64,000 nucleotides of DNA from positions 332,501 to 396,500 of the forward strand of contig NW_009799101.1 of NCBI RefSeq assembly GCF_000213175.1, read 5' to 3'. The notes beneath the pieces were generated by a model, which ran no database searches, was not told the origin of the DNA, and saw only the letters and a list, made by a program, of their open reading frames with translations. The translations under genes were made by a program, and so were the position numbers. Below are positions 42,983 through 52,219 of this stretch, piece after piece. The DNA comes from Neurospora tetrasperma FGSC 2508 (Eukaryota; Ascomycota; Sordariomycetes; Sordariales; Sordariaceae). Numbering within the stretch: position 1 is the first letter of the stretch; every line of letters starts with the position of its first letter.

Positions 42983-43765
42983 TTACAGGTTGAACATCTC
43001 ATCATCCCAGTCTTCTTCGTCTGAAACATCTTCGGAGATGGACGTGTAAGATGAGGAAACTGACGGAGGCGAGGGCGAGAAGTTGACCCTGCTGGAGGCA
43101 AGAGGTTTAGGTGTGGAGGAAGCGGTGGCCGACGAAGCTGGTGTTGGTGAAAGGTAGGGTAACTCTGCGAGAAGCAGAGATGGAGAGGGAGAGGGATTCT
43201 GAGGCTGAATCGGCGAGGGTGGGGGAGATGAAGCCGTATGGGGCAAGGTAGAGTTGTTTTTGTCGTCCTCTACGGTCAATTCCCGGGACCTTTGTGTTGC
43301 ATGTGTAGAAGAGGTATCATGCCCATCTGTAGTAGGCTCGAGATATTCGGAACTGATTTCATTTGGGTCGCCTTCGATGGTGTGGACAATGGTGTCGCCA
43401 ATGCGTTCTAGGGGTGGCACATTGCTCTCGCTGTGGCTCGGATGATGGCTGACCTCGATGCTGGTAACTGTCTTGGCAGATGTAGAGGGCTGTTGTGGCT
43501 CGGGTGAGTTGTAATCGTTGATCGGAGTGGGTGATTTCTTGTCGTCGCTTATATAGTCGCCACTAGAACTTCCCTCGCTGTCACTGTCGTTGGTTCCGGT
43601 GCTCTGTAGTCTTTTGGGCGGATTTCGGTCTTGTTGGTCCTCTGGACTCATGCCTCGCTTGACCTGTTTAGTCTCGTTAGCCCGACGCGTGAACGGAAAG
43701 CGGCTGGTGATACTAACACTGCTGGCCGACTTGGTTGAAGGAGACTCGAAGTTTGCGTGGGCCAT
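42983..43765 (-). CDS. Orphan nuclear-type protein, paralog of the 40483 gene (260 aa as open frame)
   Basis: Unrecognised. The start at 43765 (MAHANFESPSTKSA) was chosen by match to the paralog. TSRFPFTRRANETKQVKR precedes a bipartite basic signal at about 36-54 (KRGMSPEDQQDRNPPKRLQ). A Ser/Pro-rich part includes SPSLLLAELPYLSP, reminiscent of the LLLPSPVMDLPAPS of the 8.7/10.6-kb pair. It closes with SSYTSISEDVSDEEDWDDEMFNL-type residues (split here as SSYTSISEDVSDEED and DDEMFNL), aligning with SSYTSISEGDSDEDD of the paralog. The stop comes just where the paralog continues into its acidic and WGGG regions. A GT lies at the stop (CTGTAACC), so an intron is possible. Otherwise this is a truncated duplicate that still has an intact N-terminal half. 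Confidence 0.65.
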   Translation of the reverse strand: MAHANFESPSTKSASSVSITSRFPFTRRANETKQVKRGMSPEDQQDRNPPKRLQSTGTNDSDSEGSSSGDYISDDKKSPTPINDYNSPEPQQPSTSAKTVTSIEVSHHPSHSESNVPPLERIGDTIVHTIEGDPNEISSEYLEPTTDGHDTSSTHATQRSRELTVEDDKNNSTLPHTASSPPPSPIQPQNPSPSPSLLLAELPYLSPTPASSATASSTPKPLASSRVNFSPSPPSVSSSYTSISEDVSDEEDWDDEMFNL

Positions 43766-44501
43766 GCTGACGATTTCCGTTCGAGTTGTGACGTATGGCT
43801 CGTTGCGACAGACATATGGGTGTTGCCTGTTGGGGATGGCAGATAGATGACTTCCTCGGAGGTGTTTTGAAGAAATAATTGTGGTAGGAGAAGATAGATG
43901 CTTCCTTTGAAGGCTACCTATGCTGAACGGAGTGAATGGCCCATCCTCAGGTTTTGAAGATGCCACTGAGCCAGCCCTGGAGCAACAGCCCATTCACAAG
44001 GATGGAAAGCGAACCTGAACCTCAAGATTTAGGGCAAGCCATGGAATTATCCACTCCTCATGCATTGTGCGAGTGTCCATCGTTGTCGCTGATGCTCCTG
44101 GCGTATCGTGGCCCTCCATATAAGGATGCAAAAATAGCACGAACACAACAATTAAAGAGAAGGACAAAATAAGGTAGTCAGTTTTGAAATGCGGACTCAA
44201 ATTCGCTATCAGTATTCAGTAGGGTAGCTACGTGCCTCCGATCTACGTACGGACGAATAACGACCAGTCAGTCTACAGGCCCAATAAGATGCCTAAACTT
44301 CTGGTAACTCATCCGGCGATAGTCAATTTCAGCCCCAGTCAAGTGTGCGACGTCCGAAAGTCAAGTGAATTTTGCTTCCCAAGTAAGTATGATTGTGATA
44401 GCCTAAACGCTCGTTCGTCTTTGTCTGCGAGTTGGATGAGACGTGTAACGAGGGTGAAGAGGAGGCAAAAGATTCGGTCTTCGGTGCGCATTCTCCGTCT
44501 C
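43766..44501. other. Intergenic; duplicated promoter-like DNA
   Basis: 43915-44110 resembles 41780-41890 upstream of the paralog (AGAGTGAATG, ATCC.CTC, TGCA.TCGT words). No gene seen in 44200-44500. Confidence 0.5.
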
Positions 44502-44960
44502 CTAGGGGAGCTGTTCGCTTTTCCTGGGTAAATTCGCAGGAAGTTCTGTGGTTCCATCTGCAGTCTCTCCACCCTCTAAAGCTACTGCAAGCTTTGCGCC
44601 AACCTTCATGATGCTTGGTGTGTCATTGATCGGTATCCCCTCATCCTTTTGCTCCTTAGTTTCCTTCGCCTCCTCGACATGATCGTGACAGCCAAAGTCA
44701 GAGATGTCGAATAGGGATTCATCCTCGGGGACATCCGAATTGTCGTTCGAACGACAGTTGTCGGTACTGGGATGGTCGACAGGATGCTCAAATGCGTTGG
44801 GTTCTCCGTTCATCCCCTTCAAAATGTCCTTTACCCTTTTCGCTAGCCTCCTAAGGGCTTCCGGCGTATCGATGATCTCGTCGATGGTTCTTGTTGACTG
44901 GCTCTCGCCTTCAACGAGCTTGGGAGAGGATGGCGATGTCTTTGGCAACTCCGTGGACAT
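44502..44960 (-). CDS. Orphan acidic protein (152 aa)
   Basis: Unrecognised. The start at 44960 (MSTELPKTSPSSPKL) was preferred to an upstream Met because this N-terminus resembles the Ser/Pro-rich starts of its neighbours. A helical basic segment (EALRRLAKRVKDILKGMNG, about 31-49) is followed by a polar acidic region (EDESLFDISDFGCHDHVEEA) and a less charged tail (IMKVGAKLAVALEGGE). It has no bipartite signal of the cluster type. Same strand and similar spacing as the genes on both sides, which suggests the same cluster. Confidence 0.55.
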   Translation of the reverse strand: MSTELPKTSPSSPKLVEGESQSTRTIDEIIDTPEALRRLAKRVKDILKGMNGEPNAFEHPVDHPSTDNCRSNDNSDVPEDESLFDISDFGCHDHVEEAKETKEQKDEGIPINDTPSIMKVGAKLAVALEGGETADGTTELPANLPRKSEQLP

Positions 44961-45661
44961 GGCTGCGGAAATGTTGAAGTCGATGCTGGTTCGATATGGC
45001 GAACGGTAATTCCAAGATGGAGGCAGGAACGGAAGCACGGAATGGTGGGTGGCTTTTGTTCGGACTTAGGAGAAAGAGAGGGCTTGACGGGTTATAAACG
45101 CAAGGTAAGTCATTACAGGAAGTGAATGAGAGAAAGCCGCAGAATAGCAGTCACCAGAGCCCCTCTGAGCTCGAACAGCAACGCGTTGAAGGTTCACATC
45201 CCAGCACCAGGTTTGGAGGCCGCGTTATTTTGCGGCCATGGCTGCCCTGTACTTCGACCATTGTTCCAGAAGGTTCACTTGTGGATTAAATAGTGGCCGA
45301 CCCATGAAACTCCCATGATAGAGGGGTGAGGCAGTGGCAATATATCCAAAAGCTTTGGAGGGATACAGTGGCTAAGAAAGAAAAAAGGGGGGATGTCGCC
45401 AAAGATGATTGCATGACAAAGCGGCTTGTAAGGCAAATGCCATATGGTTTTTGTTACCAATGTTGTCATTGTTTTTGATCTGGTTTTCCAATCTTTTTCT
45501 TGCCTATTTGCTGTTCTGCGGTGTGGTAGTTTCGGCTGGCGTGTTTGCAAGATGGCTGACCGATGATGTTTCTGGGTCGTACTCCTGCTGCTGAAATGGA
45601 TTGCCGAAACGACAGCGACCACATCTACCCAGGCACCTCACGGTCGGCTCGGGGAAGGATA
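44961..45661. other. Intergenic
   Basis: Nothing beyond the flanks of two minus-strand orphan genes. No gene seen. Confidence 0.5.
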
Positions 45662-46441
45662 TCATAGTCTCCATCCATAACTGTTAAAGGTGATGCGCGG
45701 TCGCTTGTGGTAGTTCTCATAGTCGGCTTCGCTTCTGAGCGACTGGCTTACGGGATCTCTGAGGAAGGGGTCGACAGCTCGATTGGCACGGTTGCGGTTG
45801 TTGAGCTCGTTGTGAAAGGGACCCATCAAGTCCACTTGCGGCGAATCCTCCAGGAAGGGGTTCTTTGGAGTTGAGGAATCTCCAACGCTCCACGGCGAGG
45901 ATGATATGTACTCATCCTCAGGGGTATTTGCTTTCTCCTTCTCGTTCTTGTCCCTGTCAGAGTAGCCGTCGTCGTTGTTGTCGTCGTCGTCGTCGTCGTC
46001 GTCGTCCTCGTCCTCGTCCTGATCCATGTCGCCATCACCATCAGCTGTCGTTTCCTCGACCATGTCAACATCGTCAACGTCGCCAGACACTCTATCCGGC
46101 TCTGGCGATGTTTCGGACTGATCTTGCTTCTTTTGCGTGTTCAACATGACAACCAGCCCTTTGAGGGTTTCTGATATCTCCTTCCTCGTCAAAGTAGCCG
46201 ACCCCAGCGATACTCTGTGTTGACCTTGTTCCTTGTCCCTCGTCTTTGCCGATTCCTGTTCGTAATATGCGAGTAACTTGGAGCGAAATCTTTGACGTAT
46301 GACCTCATCCAGTAGACCAGTCGCTTTCTCCACGGCCTGCTCCACGACTAATGCCATGCGCAACCTTTTACGTCTGACCTCGTTCGCCTCGTCAAGCGCC
46401 TGCTCCGCAGCTGAGGCCATCGTTCTGGACCGTTTGGGCAT
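45662..46441 (-). CDS. Orphan protein with basic N-terminus, helical block and Asp run (259 aa)
   Basis: Unrecognised. It starts MPKRSRTMASAAEQALDEAN at 46441, with an alternative Met at residue 8. The first 30 residues hold two basic clusters (KRSR; RRKRLR) separated by about 18 residues. A predicted helical block follows (VEKATGLLDEVIRQRFRSKL and EISETLKGLVVMLNTQKK), then a long Asp/Glu region with a run of nine Asp, and a C-terminus with NPFLEDSPQVDLMGPF, DPFLRDP and RPRITFNSYGWRL. DPFLxDP resembles DPFVDTP in the 50948 gene. Probably nuclear by composition. The GAC/GAT run (45968-46020) is only partly pure, so older than the GAA run at 38.4 kb. Confidence 0.65.
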   Translation of the reverse strand: MPKRSRTMASAAEQALDEANEVRRKRLRMALVVEQAVEKATGLLDEVIRQRFRSKLLAYYEQESAKTRDKEQGQHRVSLGSATLTRKEISETLKGLVVMLNTQKKQDQSETSPEPDRVSGDVDDVDMVEETTADGDGDMDQDEDEDDDDDDDDDNNDDGYSDRDKNEKEKANTPEDEYISSSPWSVGDSSTPKNPFLEDSPQVDLMGPFHNELNNRNRANRAVDPFLRDPVSQSLRSEADYENYHKRPRITFNSYGWRL

Positions 46442-48788
46442 GGTGGGATTCGATGTATGGTTGTCGAGCGCTTAGACTTTGCGAAGTTGGGTTGAGTGGT
46501 GGTCTTGCGAGAACAGCTGGGAGAAGGAGGTGCGTTGAGGGCTGGAGACGGTGCCGTGGTGGGTATTTAACTGCAACCGATGAGCCATTCTTCGATAATC
46601 CCCCAAGTGCCGCCATCTCACTTCCGTCCACCAGCTATTGTGCATCGATAGTTACCTTCACCCATACCAACATCCTCTTAAGAGGCAAGAGAGCCTTTGA
46701 ATGGCCGGTTGGGATCGTGAAACTTGAAGGTTTTGGCTCCATCGTTTGGTCTTGAGGTATTCTGTCGCGACTGGGGTCTCAATAACGTGTACAATAGGAG
46801 GGACGGCGTGTTATAGGTTATTGGCGCGAGGCTGTAACAGGTGGAAATGGGGTGCAAAAGGAGGGAGTTGGGATGAAACCAAGGGTCGGAGCGGAGTGGA
46901 AAATGACTGCAGAAGAGGAGCGTTGTCGCCAACGTCAATTCGAGCAGTGCCTGTAATCCCATCTTACTGATCGCGGCGCGGCTGCAGCCAGGCGTCTCTG
47001 ATGAACGCGCCTGCCTCCTAGTACATCTGATGCTAATACCACCATAACTCTCATATTGTGTGAAAGGTACACCCCGAGTGAATTGTGAATTTGCATTGTA
47101 TTAGCTTGACCTGCCTGTCCTGACTTTCGCTCCGTTCGCCCTCGAAGGGGGGTCACTAATCACGCATTTCCCTCAGTCATTGGATGGATCCATTTCGTCA
47201 CCCTGGACGCGCTCAATCACAACTTCAAAGTCTCGACGACAAGGTTTCCATAAGACCTCCATGTTCCTCCCCTTCTCACGAGTCACGGGCTCGCTCAACT
47301 TGTACCCTTGATATCAAAATTCAACGATGCCCAAAACGGCGTCCCTAGCCTGGACCTGTCCGTCTTGACAGGAACTAGAGTTCTATACACCTCTAGATCT
47401 CCGAACCCAAAAGATTTCCGGCTATTCTGGAGGTACCCGTGCAAGGTTTCCTCTTCGCTGTCGAATGTTCAGCGAATGCCCGAAAATGACTCCCATCTGC
47501 ACGAACTAGACTTCGCTTGCATCAATACAAGAAGTGCATGAACTTGCATCCTCTAATTGAAATTTTTGATCCTGCAGGTCTCATTCCCTCGGCGCCTTAT
47601 CAACGGGCATGAATCTGCCCAGTCCTTTGTGTCACCAACTTTTCCGCGCCTCTTGCTGTCTCTTCTCCCACTTGTCAACTCTCCACGGCTTGACTCCGGA
47701 ACAACTGCTGACTTCAAGTTCTATCTGCTTGGGCACTGGGCGACGAGAATGGAGGTAAGTTCAGGATCAGTGTGATTTACGATACCGCAATGATTCGGAG
47801 GATACATTATGAGCTTCCCTGAAAATCTCGGCACATCCACCTTGACCCTTTGCTTACACGCACTCAAAGCTCCTTCCTTGGCATGTTAGAACCTAGAGGT
47901 GGGTACCTAGACACTACCAAATATCATCACCAAAAAGCACTTCAACCTTTCTACAACTTGCCATGAGGTATCATTCAAAGCGAAAAGACCTGGTGAAAAC
48001 ACGTCCAGAGGCAGTTGAGCATTTATGTTACCGTCACTCCAGCGTTTGCATTCGCAGCCCCCGCTTTTTGCAATGTATCAGAAATTTATCATCAAAGATC
48101 ATCTTCGGACATTCCTGGAAACATTACAAGGCTTGGGGTAACATGATAAAAATTGGGTAGGTACCTACGCATACTTTTGGGGTGGGTGTGTGGTGGATTA
48201 GGTACCCTATTGTAAGAAGTCGGGAATGTCAAGCACGAGTCGACCTTACCGCTTCGTACAATGAAAGGAAAGGAAAGGACCTCGTATCGGACTTGGCAAG
48301 TCCATACAGCCTAGGAAGCGTCGAGCATCAAAATTCATCAAGAATCCATCTATTCAAGTCAAACGTCAATCACTTCGCATTGTGCCGTAACAGTTACTCT
48401 TTATCCTTGTGTCCCATCGCTTCCGTCGAACGTTTAAGACTCCTTTACTCATGTCCGATACATTATCACCATCAATCATTACAAAGAGCAAGACCAAGAG
48501 CAAAAGTCACCCCCAAAGTGCCTTCAATTTCGCCGATGTAAGTATATCCTCCAAGTAGGGAGGTAAGCTTGCTGAACCCATCAGGTAACAAAAAAAAAAT
48601 TTCATGCCCAAACTGGCATCCCTAGCCGGGATCGATCTCATCCACCTCTATTCAGGTATCTCCTCCACTCCATGCCCACTGAGTACCTGCTATATCACGA
48701 TTCACGAGCTCGCGCTACCCCCCCCTTCTCTTTTTTTTCTCCGGCGAACTGCCCCTCCTCCTCCTCCTCCATCCTCATCATCACACAC
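46442..48788. other. Intergenic
   Basis: No gene supported. 47326-47360 (ATGCCCAAAACGGCGTCCC...) and 48603-48636 (ATGCCCAAACTGGCATCCC...) resemble each other over about 30 bases, which might be a relic of duplication. A TAGAGGT word followed by TACCTAG lies at 47892. 48595-48780 is T/C-rich. Confidence 0.4.
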
Positions 48789-49313
48789 TCAATCCATATC
48801 AAACCACACATCCGTCCAATCATCTTCTCGACGCCCATCGTATGCCTCCTCATCCTCATCAACCTCCTTCTTCTTCTCTCCCTCCTTGCGCTTAGCCTTA
48901 GAGGTAGGCTTAGGAGCCTCAGCCCAAGGCGGCATCGGGCCCGAACAACACACAGGGCACCACTTGGGTGCAGGCGTGGGAACCAGTCCCTTCCTGGGCT
49001 TTGCGCAGTCCGGGACATAGCGGGTCTGGGTTTGGCTCGGGGTGGGACTGGGTTGCCACTTGTAATGGGGGCATGTGCCGCTGGTGGTGGTATTGGGCTT
49101 GGCGGCAGAGGGGACATCGTCCGTCTTGGTGGTGGTGGTGTTGTTGCCCGACTTGGGCTGGCGGTGGTGGCGGCCGAAGCTCGCCGGGATGGTGACTTTG
49201 GTTCCGGTCACTTGGATTGTAGTGTCTGTACCGGGGACGGTGAGGGTGGTCGTAGTCGTGATGGTCGTGGGTTTGCCGGCCTTGCCGGGGAGGTCCTTCT
49301 GAGTAGAAGACAT
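48789..49313 (-). CDS. Orphan protein with Thr-rich N-terminus and Cys pattern (174 aa)
   Basis: Unrecognised. It starts MSSTQKDLPGKAGK at 49313. The region PTTITTTTTLTVPG to IQVTGTKVTIPAS (about 15-45) is Thr/Val-rich and beta-like. Then come a Cys in TCPHYKW, one in VPDCAKP and three in KWCPVCCSGP, spaced about 20-22 residues. This could bind a metal, but it does not match a zinc-finger family I know. A basic KAKRKEGEKKK segment and an acidic Trp-containing tail (REDDWTDVWFDMD) finish it. No signal peptide, so the Cys residues are probably cytosolic or nuclear. The TACCTCTAGA word at 49576-49585 lies about 260 bp upstream. Confidence 0.6.
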   Translation of the reverse strand: MSSTQKDLPGKAGKPTTITTTTTLTVPGTDTTIQVTGTKVTIPASFGRHHRQPKSGNNTTTTKTDDVPSAAKPNTTTSGTCPHYKWQPSPTPSQTQTRYVPDCAKPRKGLVPTPAPKWCPVCCSGPMPPWAEAPKPTSKAKRKEGEKKKEVDEDEEAYDGRREDDWTDVWFDMD

Positions 49314-50947
49314 CTTGTCTTGCTATGATGTGGTGATGTCGAGAGAGATATTCGCGACGTCGGTAGTGGTACGCTGTGAAGTGGCGGCGTGGTGGTGTTG
49401 CGCTGATGATCGCAAGTGAAAGTAGAGGTAGGTAGCAAGAGCCGATTTCGTTTCGGAGGTTCGAAAAAAAAAAATCCGTTATAGAGAGACCGTCTATCGA
49501 CGACTGAATTCAATGATGTGGAAAAAAAAACAGGGAAGAAGAAGAAAAGTCAGATTCCAGCAGGGGTTGCTTATATACCTCTAGAATTCAACCTTTGCCG
49601 CGAAAACCTTCATGCAACGTCTGGTGTTCGCCTTCACCATCGAAGAAGTGTCCTGTGAATCACTTCCATCTGCAGTTCAAACCTGCGAGGCTATCCAAGA
49701 AAAATAAAAACCTCATGCAGGTCTTTTCGCCTTCACCTCCGAATCCCCGCCCCGGTGTACTTCACTTGCATCTCCGGTGAAGAGGCAATCCTGTAGCATT
49801 TCATGAAACCTGGCGTCTTCAACTAAACTCTACCTATATCTGAGCATGTGATCCTGCAGGCAGGTTTTTGTTGGTGGCTTGGATGACTAGGTCCTTTCGC
49901 CGAACCTGATGTGGCGCCGGTAGGTAGTGTGGACTCTTCTGTGCTCGAGTAGGTATACGGTGTCTCATACCATCTGTCGGCAGAGCGTACAGCTCGATCC
50001 CACGTATATAGTTGGTTTGGCCCCTTCCTTCTCCATTACACTAAAACATATACGCCCCATTCGTCCTTGGTGTAGTATGTTGTCTGGAAGTGTTTTAAGG
50101 AATGCGATTGTTGGAGGGGTAGTACTTCCTATGAGGATGGCTACCTAGAACTGGACGTAGGGGGAAAAGTTGATGGTATTCATGAGCCTTCCATGCAAAC
50201 ATGTCGATGGAAGGGAGAAGTACATTGACTTCCGGTAGGGTCTTGTCTTGACGCTAGTGATGCAATCCCAGATTTGAAACCAATGCAAGAGCGGCATGAG
50301 GACTCGGACACAAGCTAGAGGTACCTTAGACGAAAGAATGGAGAGGGAAGCAAAGTTCTTCACCCTCAAGAGGGGGGCATGTATGGTTTCGCCATGCTAC
50401 GTATATACCTACTTCGATCCTTATTCTTGATGATTCGCGATGATGGGCGGCAAAGTGCGACAATATAAAGCCCACACCATCTACGACGTGATAAATGTTC
50501 CATGCCCCGTAAAACATGATGCACGTTGGAAATAGACAGAATTCGAATAGTGAAGAGGAAAGCGGGAACGTAGGTACCTACCTACCTTGGATGGGTGTTA
50601 TTCGTAGTAAGATGATGGTAAATGGTTGGAACTGTATGCTGTTGTAAAGACCTGTTCCTTAGAATGGTGGTATAATGAGTTGCCGTGTGACTTCTACCTA
50701 TCTACCGCTTGCTAGTCCTAGAGGGATCTTCGCAATCCAATTGCAAATGATCAATTACTTGTGTGGCACATATCAAATCGCTCTTCTCTCCCTCTTCTCC
50801 TCTCATTGCACAACTAGGTATCCATCCATCCATCCTCCACGTCTGAGCTTGCCCGCTCTTGTGTCCAATGTGTCAGGAGCGTTCCAAGCCTATGTCTTCC
50901 ACCCTCTCAGTCCCCTTCCACCCTTCCATTCCATTCAACACCCCGAG
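49314..50947. other. Intergenic with a diverged 120-bp direct repeat
   Basis: Around 49607-49670 and 49710-49775 similar words recur in order (CTTCATGCA...TTCGCCTTCACC...CACTTCCATCT and CTCATGCA...TTCGCCTTCACC...CACTTGCATCT), suggesting an old tandem duplication upstream of the 48789 gene. TAGAGGTACC lies at 50311. A (CCTA) run lies at 50576-50586. No gene seen. Confidence 0.4.
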
Positions 50948-52219
50948 CTATTTCCATCGATTCTCATAAAACCCCGGGGCACTATCACTCGGACTTCTCG
51001 ACGCCAGCCTAATGTACCTCTGGGAGCACATCTCCCCCAACCGCTGCGACAGCGGATCCCAATACTTCTTCAACCGTCTCTTTTTGTTGGCGAGCAAAAG
51101 GAACAGCTTTTCTTCCTTTACTTGTCTGTGCACTTTCGGCGCATCTTGGTACAACCCAAATTTTGTGCGTTCGAATTCGATTCTCTCGTAATGGTGGTAG
51201 TGGTCAAAGTCCTGCAGGGTGCGGAGGCGTATGGCAGGGGGTATGACAAGATCGTCGGAGCTGGAGTTGCTGCTGTCGGTGCTGTCGGTGTCGTAGCTGC
51301 TGTCGGTGCTGTCGGTGTCGTAGCTGCTGTCGGTATTGTTATGGTGATAAGTATGAAAGCTATTGTTGATGCTGGTGTTGCAGCTGGTGTTGGGGCTGGT
51401 ACGGTTATCGTGCGGTCCCTCCTCTACCAAGAGGCTTGAGGCGTAAGCAGATCCGGAGCGAGTATCATGGGCTGTCCCGTGTCTATCCATGTCGACGTCC
51501 GCGTCTCTGTCGCTTGATGGTAGCAGTCTGCTCGAGGTCGAGGGAGAGCGGTCTAGGGAACGATAGTGAAGCTTTGCACAAAGCCGGGCATACTCGCCGG
51601 AAAGACGGGCGAGTTCTCGAGACTGAGCACGAGTCATCCTCTTTGCGCTATCCTGTAGACTCTCAAGCTCTTTCTCTATTTGCTTCAATCTTGCGTGGAG
51701 GTATGTTTTTCTGTCTGACTCGGTAACACTCTCACGAGCTTCGTTGTAAAGACTCGGAGGAGTGTCAACAAAGGGGTCATCCAAGGAATTCAGTGCCGCA
51801 GCTTTTTGTGCCCATTGCCTCAGATTTCTGTCGACCTCTCGTTCGTACCGGCCCCCGTAAGTCGCATTCGAAGCTTCGACATCTACGTTGTCGAAGATCC
51901 CGGCCAAGAAGATGGGCGAATAATTGTTTCCTTTCCTAGCTTTTTCCGGTCGCTCACACGAAGATCCGGCTTCGCACTTCCTCTTGGCGTTTGGGAATAC
52001 TGTAGGGATATCTGGTTTGGCTGCCGGTATTTGGACTTGACATGAGCGTTGGAAGTCCCGAGAACTGATTGGTTTTTGTGGGTTTGAATAATCGCGTGGA
52101 GGAGGTGTTACTGGATACCTAGAGTTCCAGTTGGTAAGCCAGGAGCCAAAATGCTCACTTGGGCCAGTTGTTGGACCCGAGCTTGCTGTGGCGGTCCAAT
52201 TGGTAGCATACCTGTCCAT
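50948..52219 (-). CDS. Orphan nuclear-type protein with coiled coil and YDTDSTDSS repeats (423 aa)
   Basis: Unrecognised. It starts MDRYATNWTATASSG at 52219. A variant bipartite basic signal lies at about 79-96 (KRKCEAGSSCERPEKARK). A middle helical block follows, YEREVDRNLRQWAQKAAALN, then a likely coiled coil (HARLKQIEKELESLQDSAK) and SRELARLSGEYARLCAKL. A low-complexity part has 27-bp DNA repeats (about 51265-51340) encoding SSYDTDSTD units. The C-terminus is basic and aromatic (DFDHYHHYERIEFERTKFG, LLLANKKRRLKKYWDPLSQ). It is the largest and last gene of the minus-strand run. The coiled coil suggests self-association. No known family. Confidence 0.7.
   Translation of the reverse strand: MDRYATNWTATASSGPTTGPSEHFGSWLTNWNSRYPVTPPPRDYSNPQKPISSRDFQRSCQVQIPAAKPDIPTVFPNAKRKCEAGSSCERPEKARKGNNYSPIFLAGIFDNVDVEASNATYGGRYEREVDRNLRQWAQKAAALNSLDDPFVDTPPSLYNEARESVTESDRKTYLHARLKQIEKELESLQDSAKRMTRAQSRELARLSGEYARLCAKLHYRSLDRSPSTSSRLLPSSDRDADVDMDRHGTAHDTRSGSAYASSLLVEEGPHDNRTSPNTSCNTSINNSFHTYHHNNTDSSYDTDSTDSSYDTDSTDSSNSSSDDLVIPPAIRLRTLQDFDHYHHYERIEFERTKFGLYQDAPKVHRQVKEEKLFLLLANKKRRLKKYWDPLSQRLGEMCSQRYIRLASRSPSDSAPGFYENRWK
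51265..51340. repeat. 27-bp tandem repeat in a coding region
   Basis: More than two units built from GCTGTCGGT and GTCGTAGCT words, encoding SSYDTDSTD on the minus strand. Confidence 0.75.

Noticed and set aside
47326-48640. Two similar ATGCCCAAA..GGC.TCCCTAGCC words as a repeated first exon
   Set aside because: Similarity lasts only about 30 bases and no continuing frame matches, so evidence is too thin.
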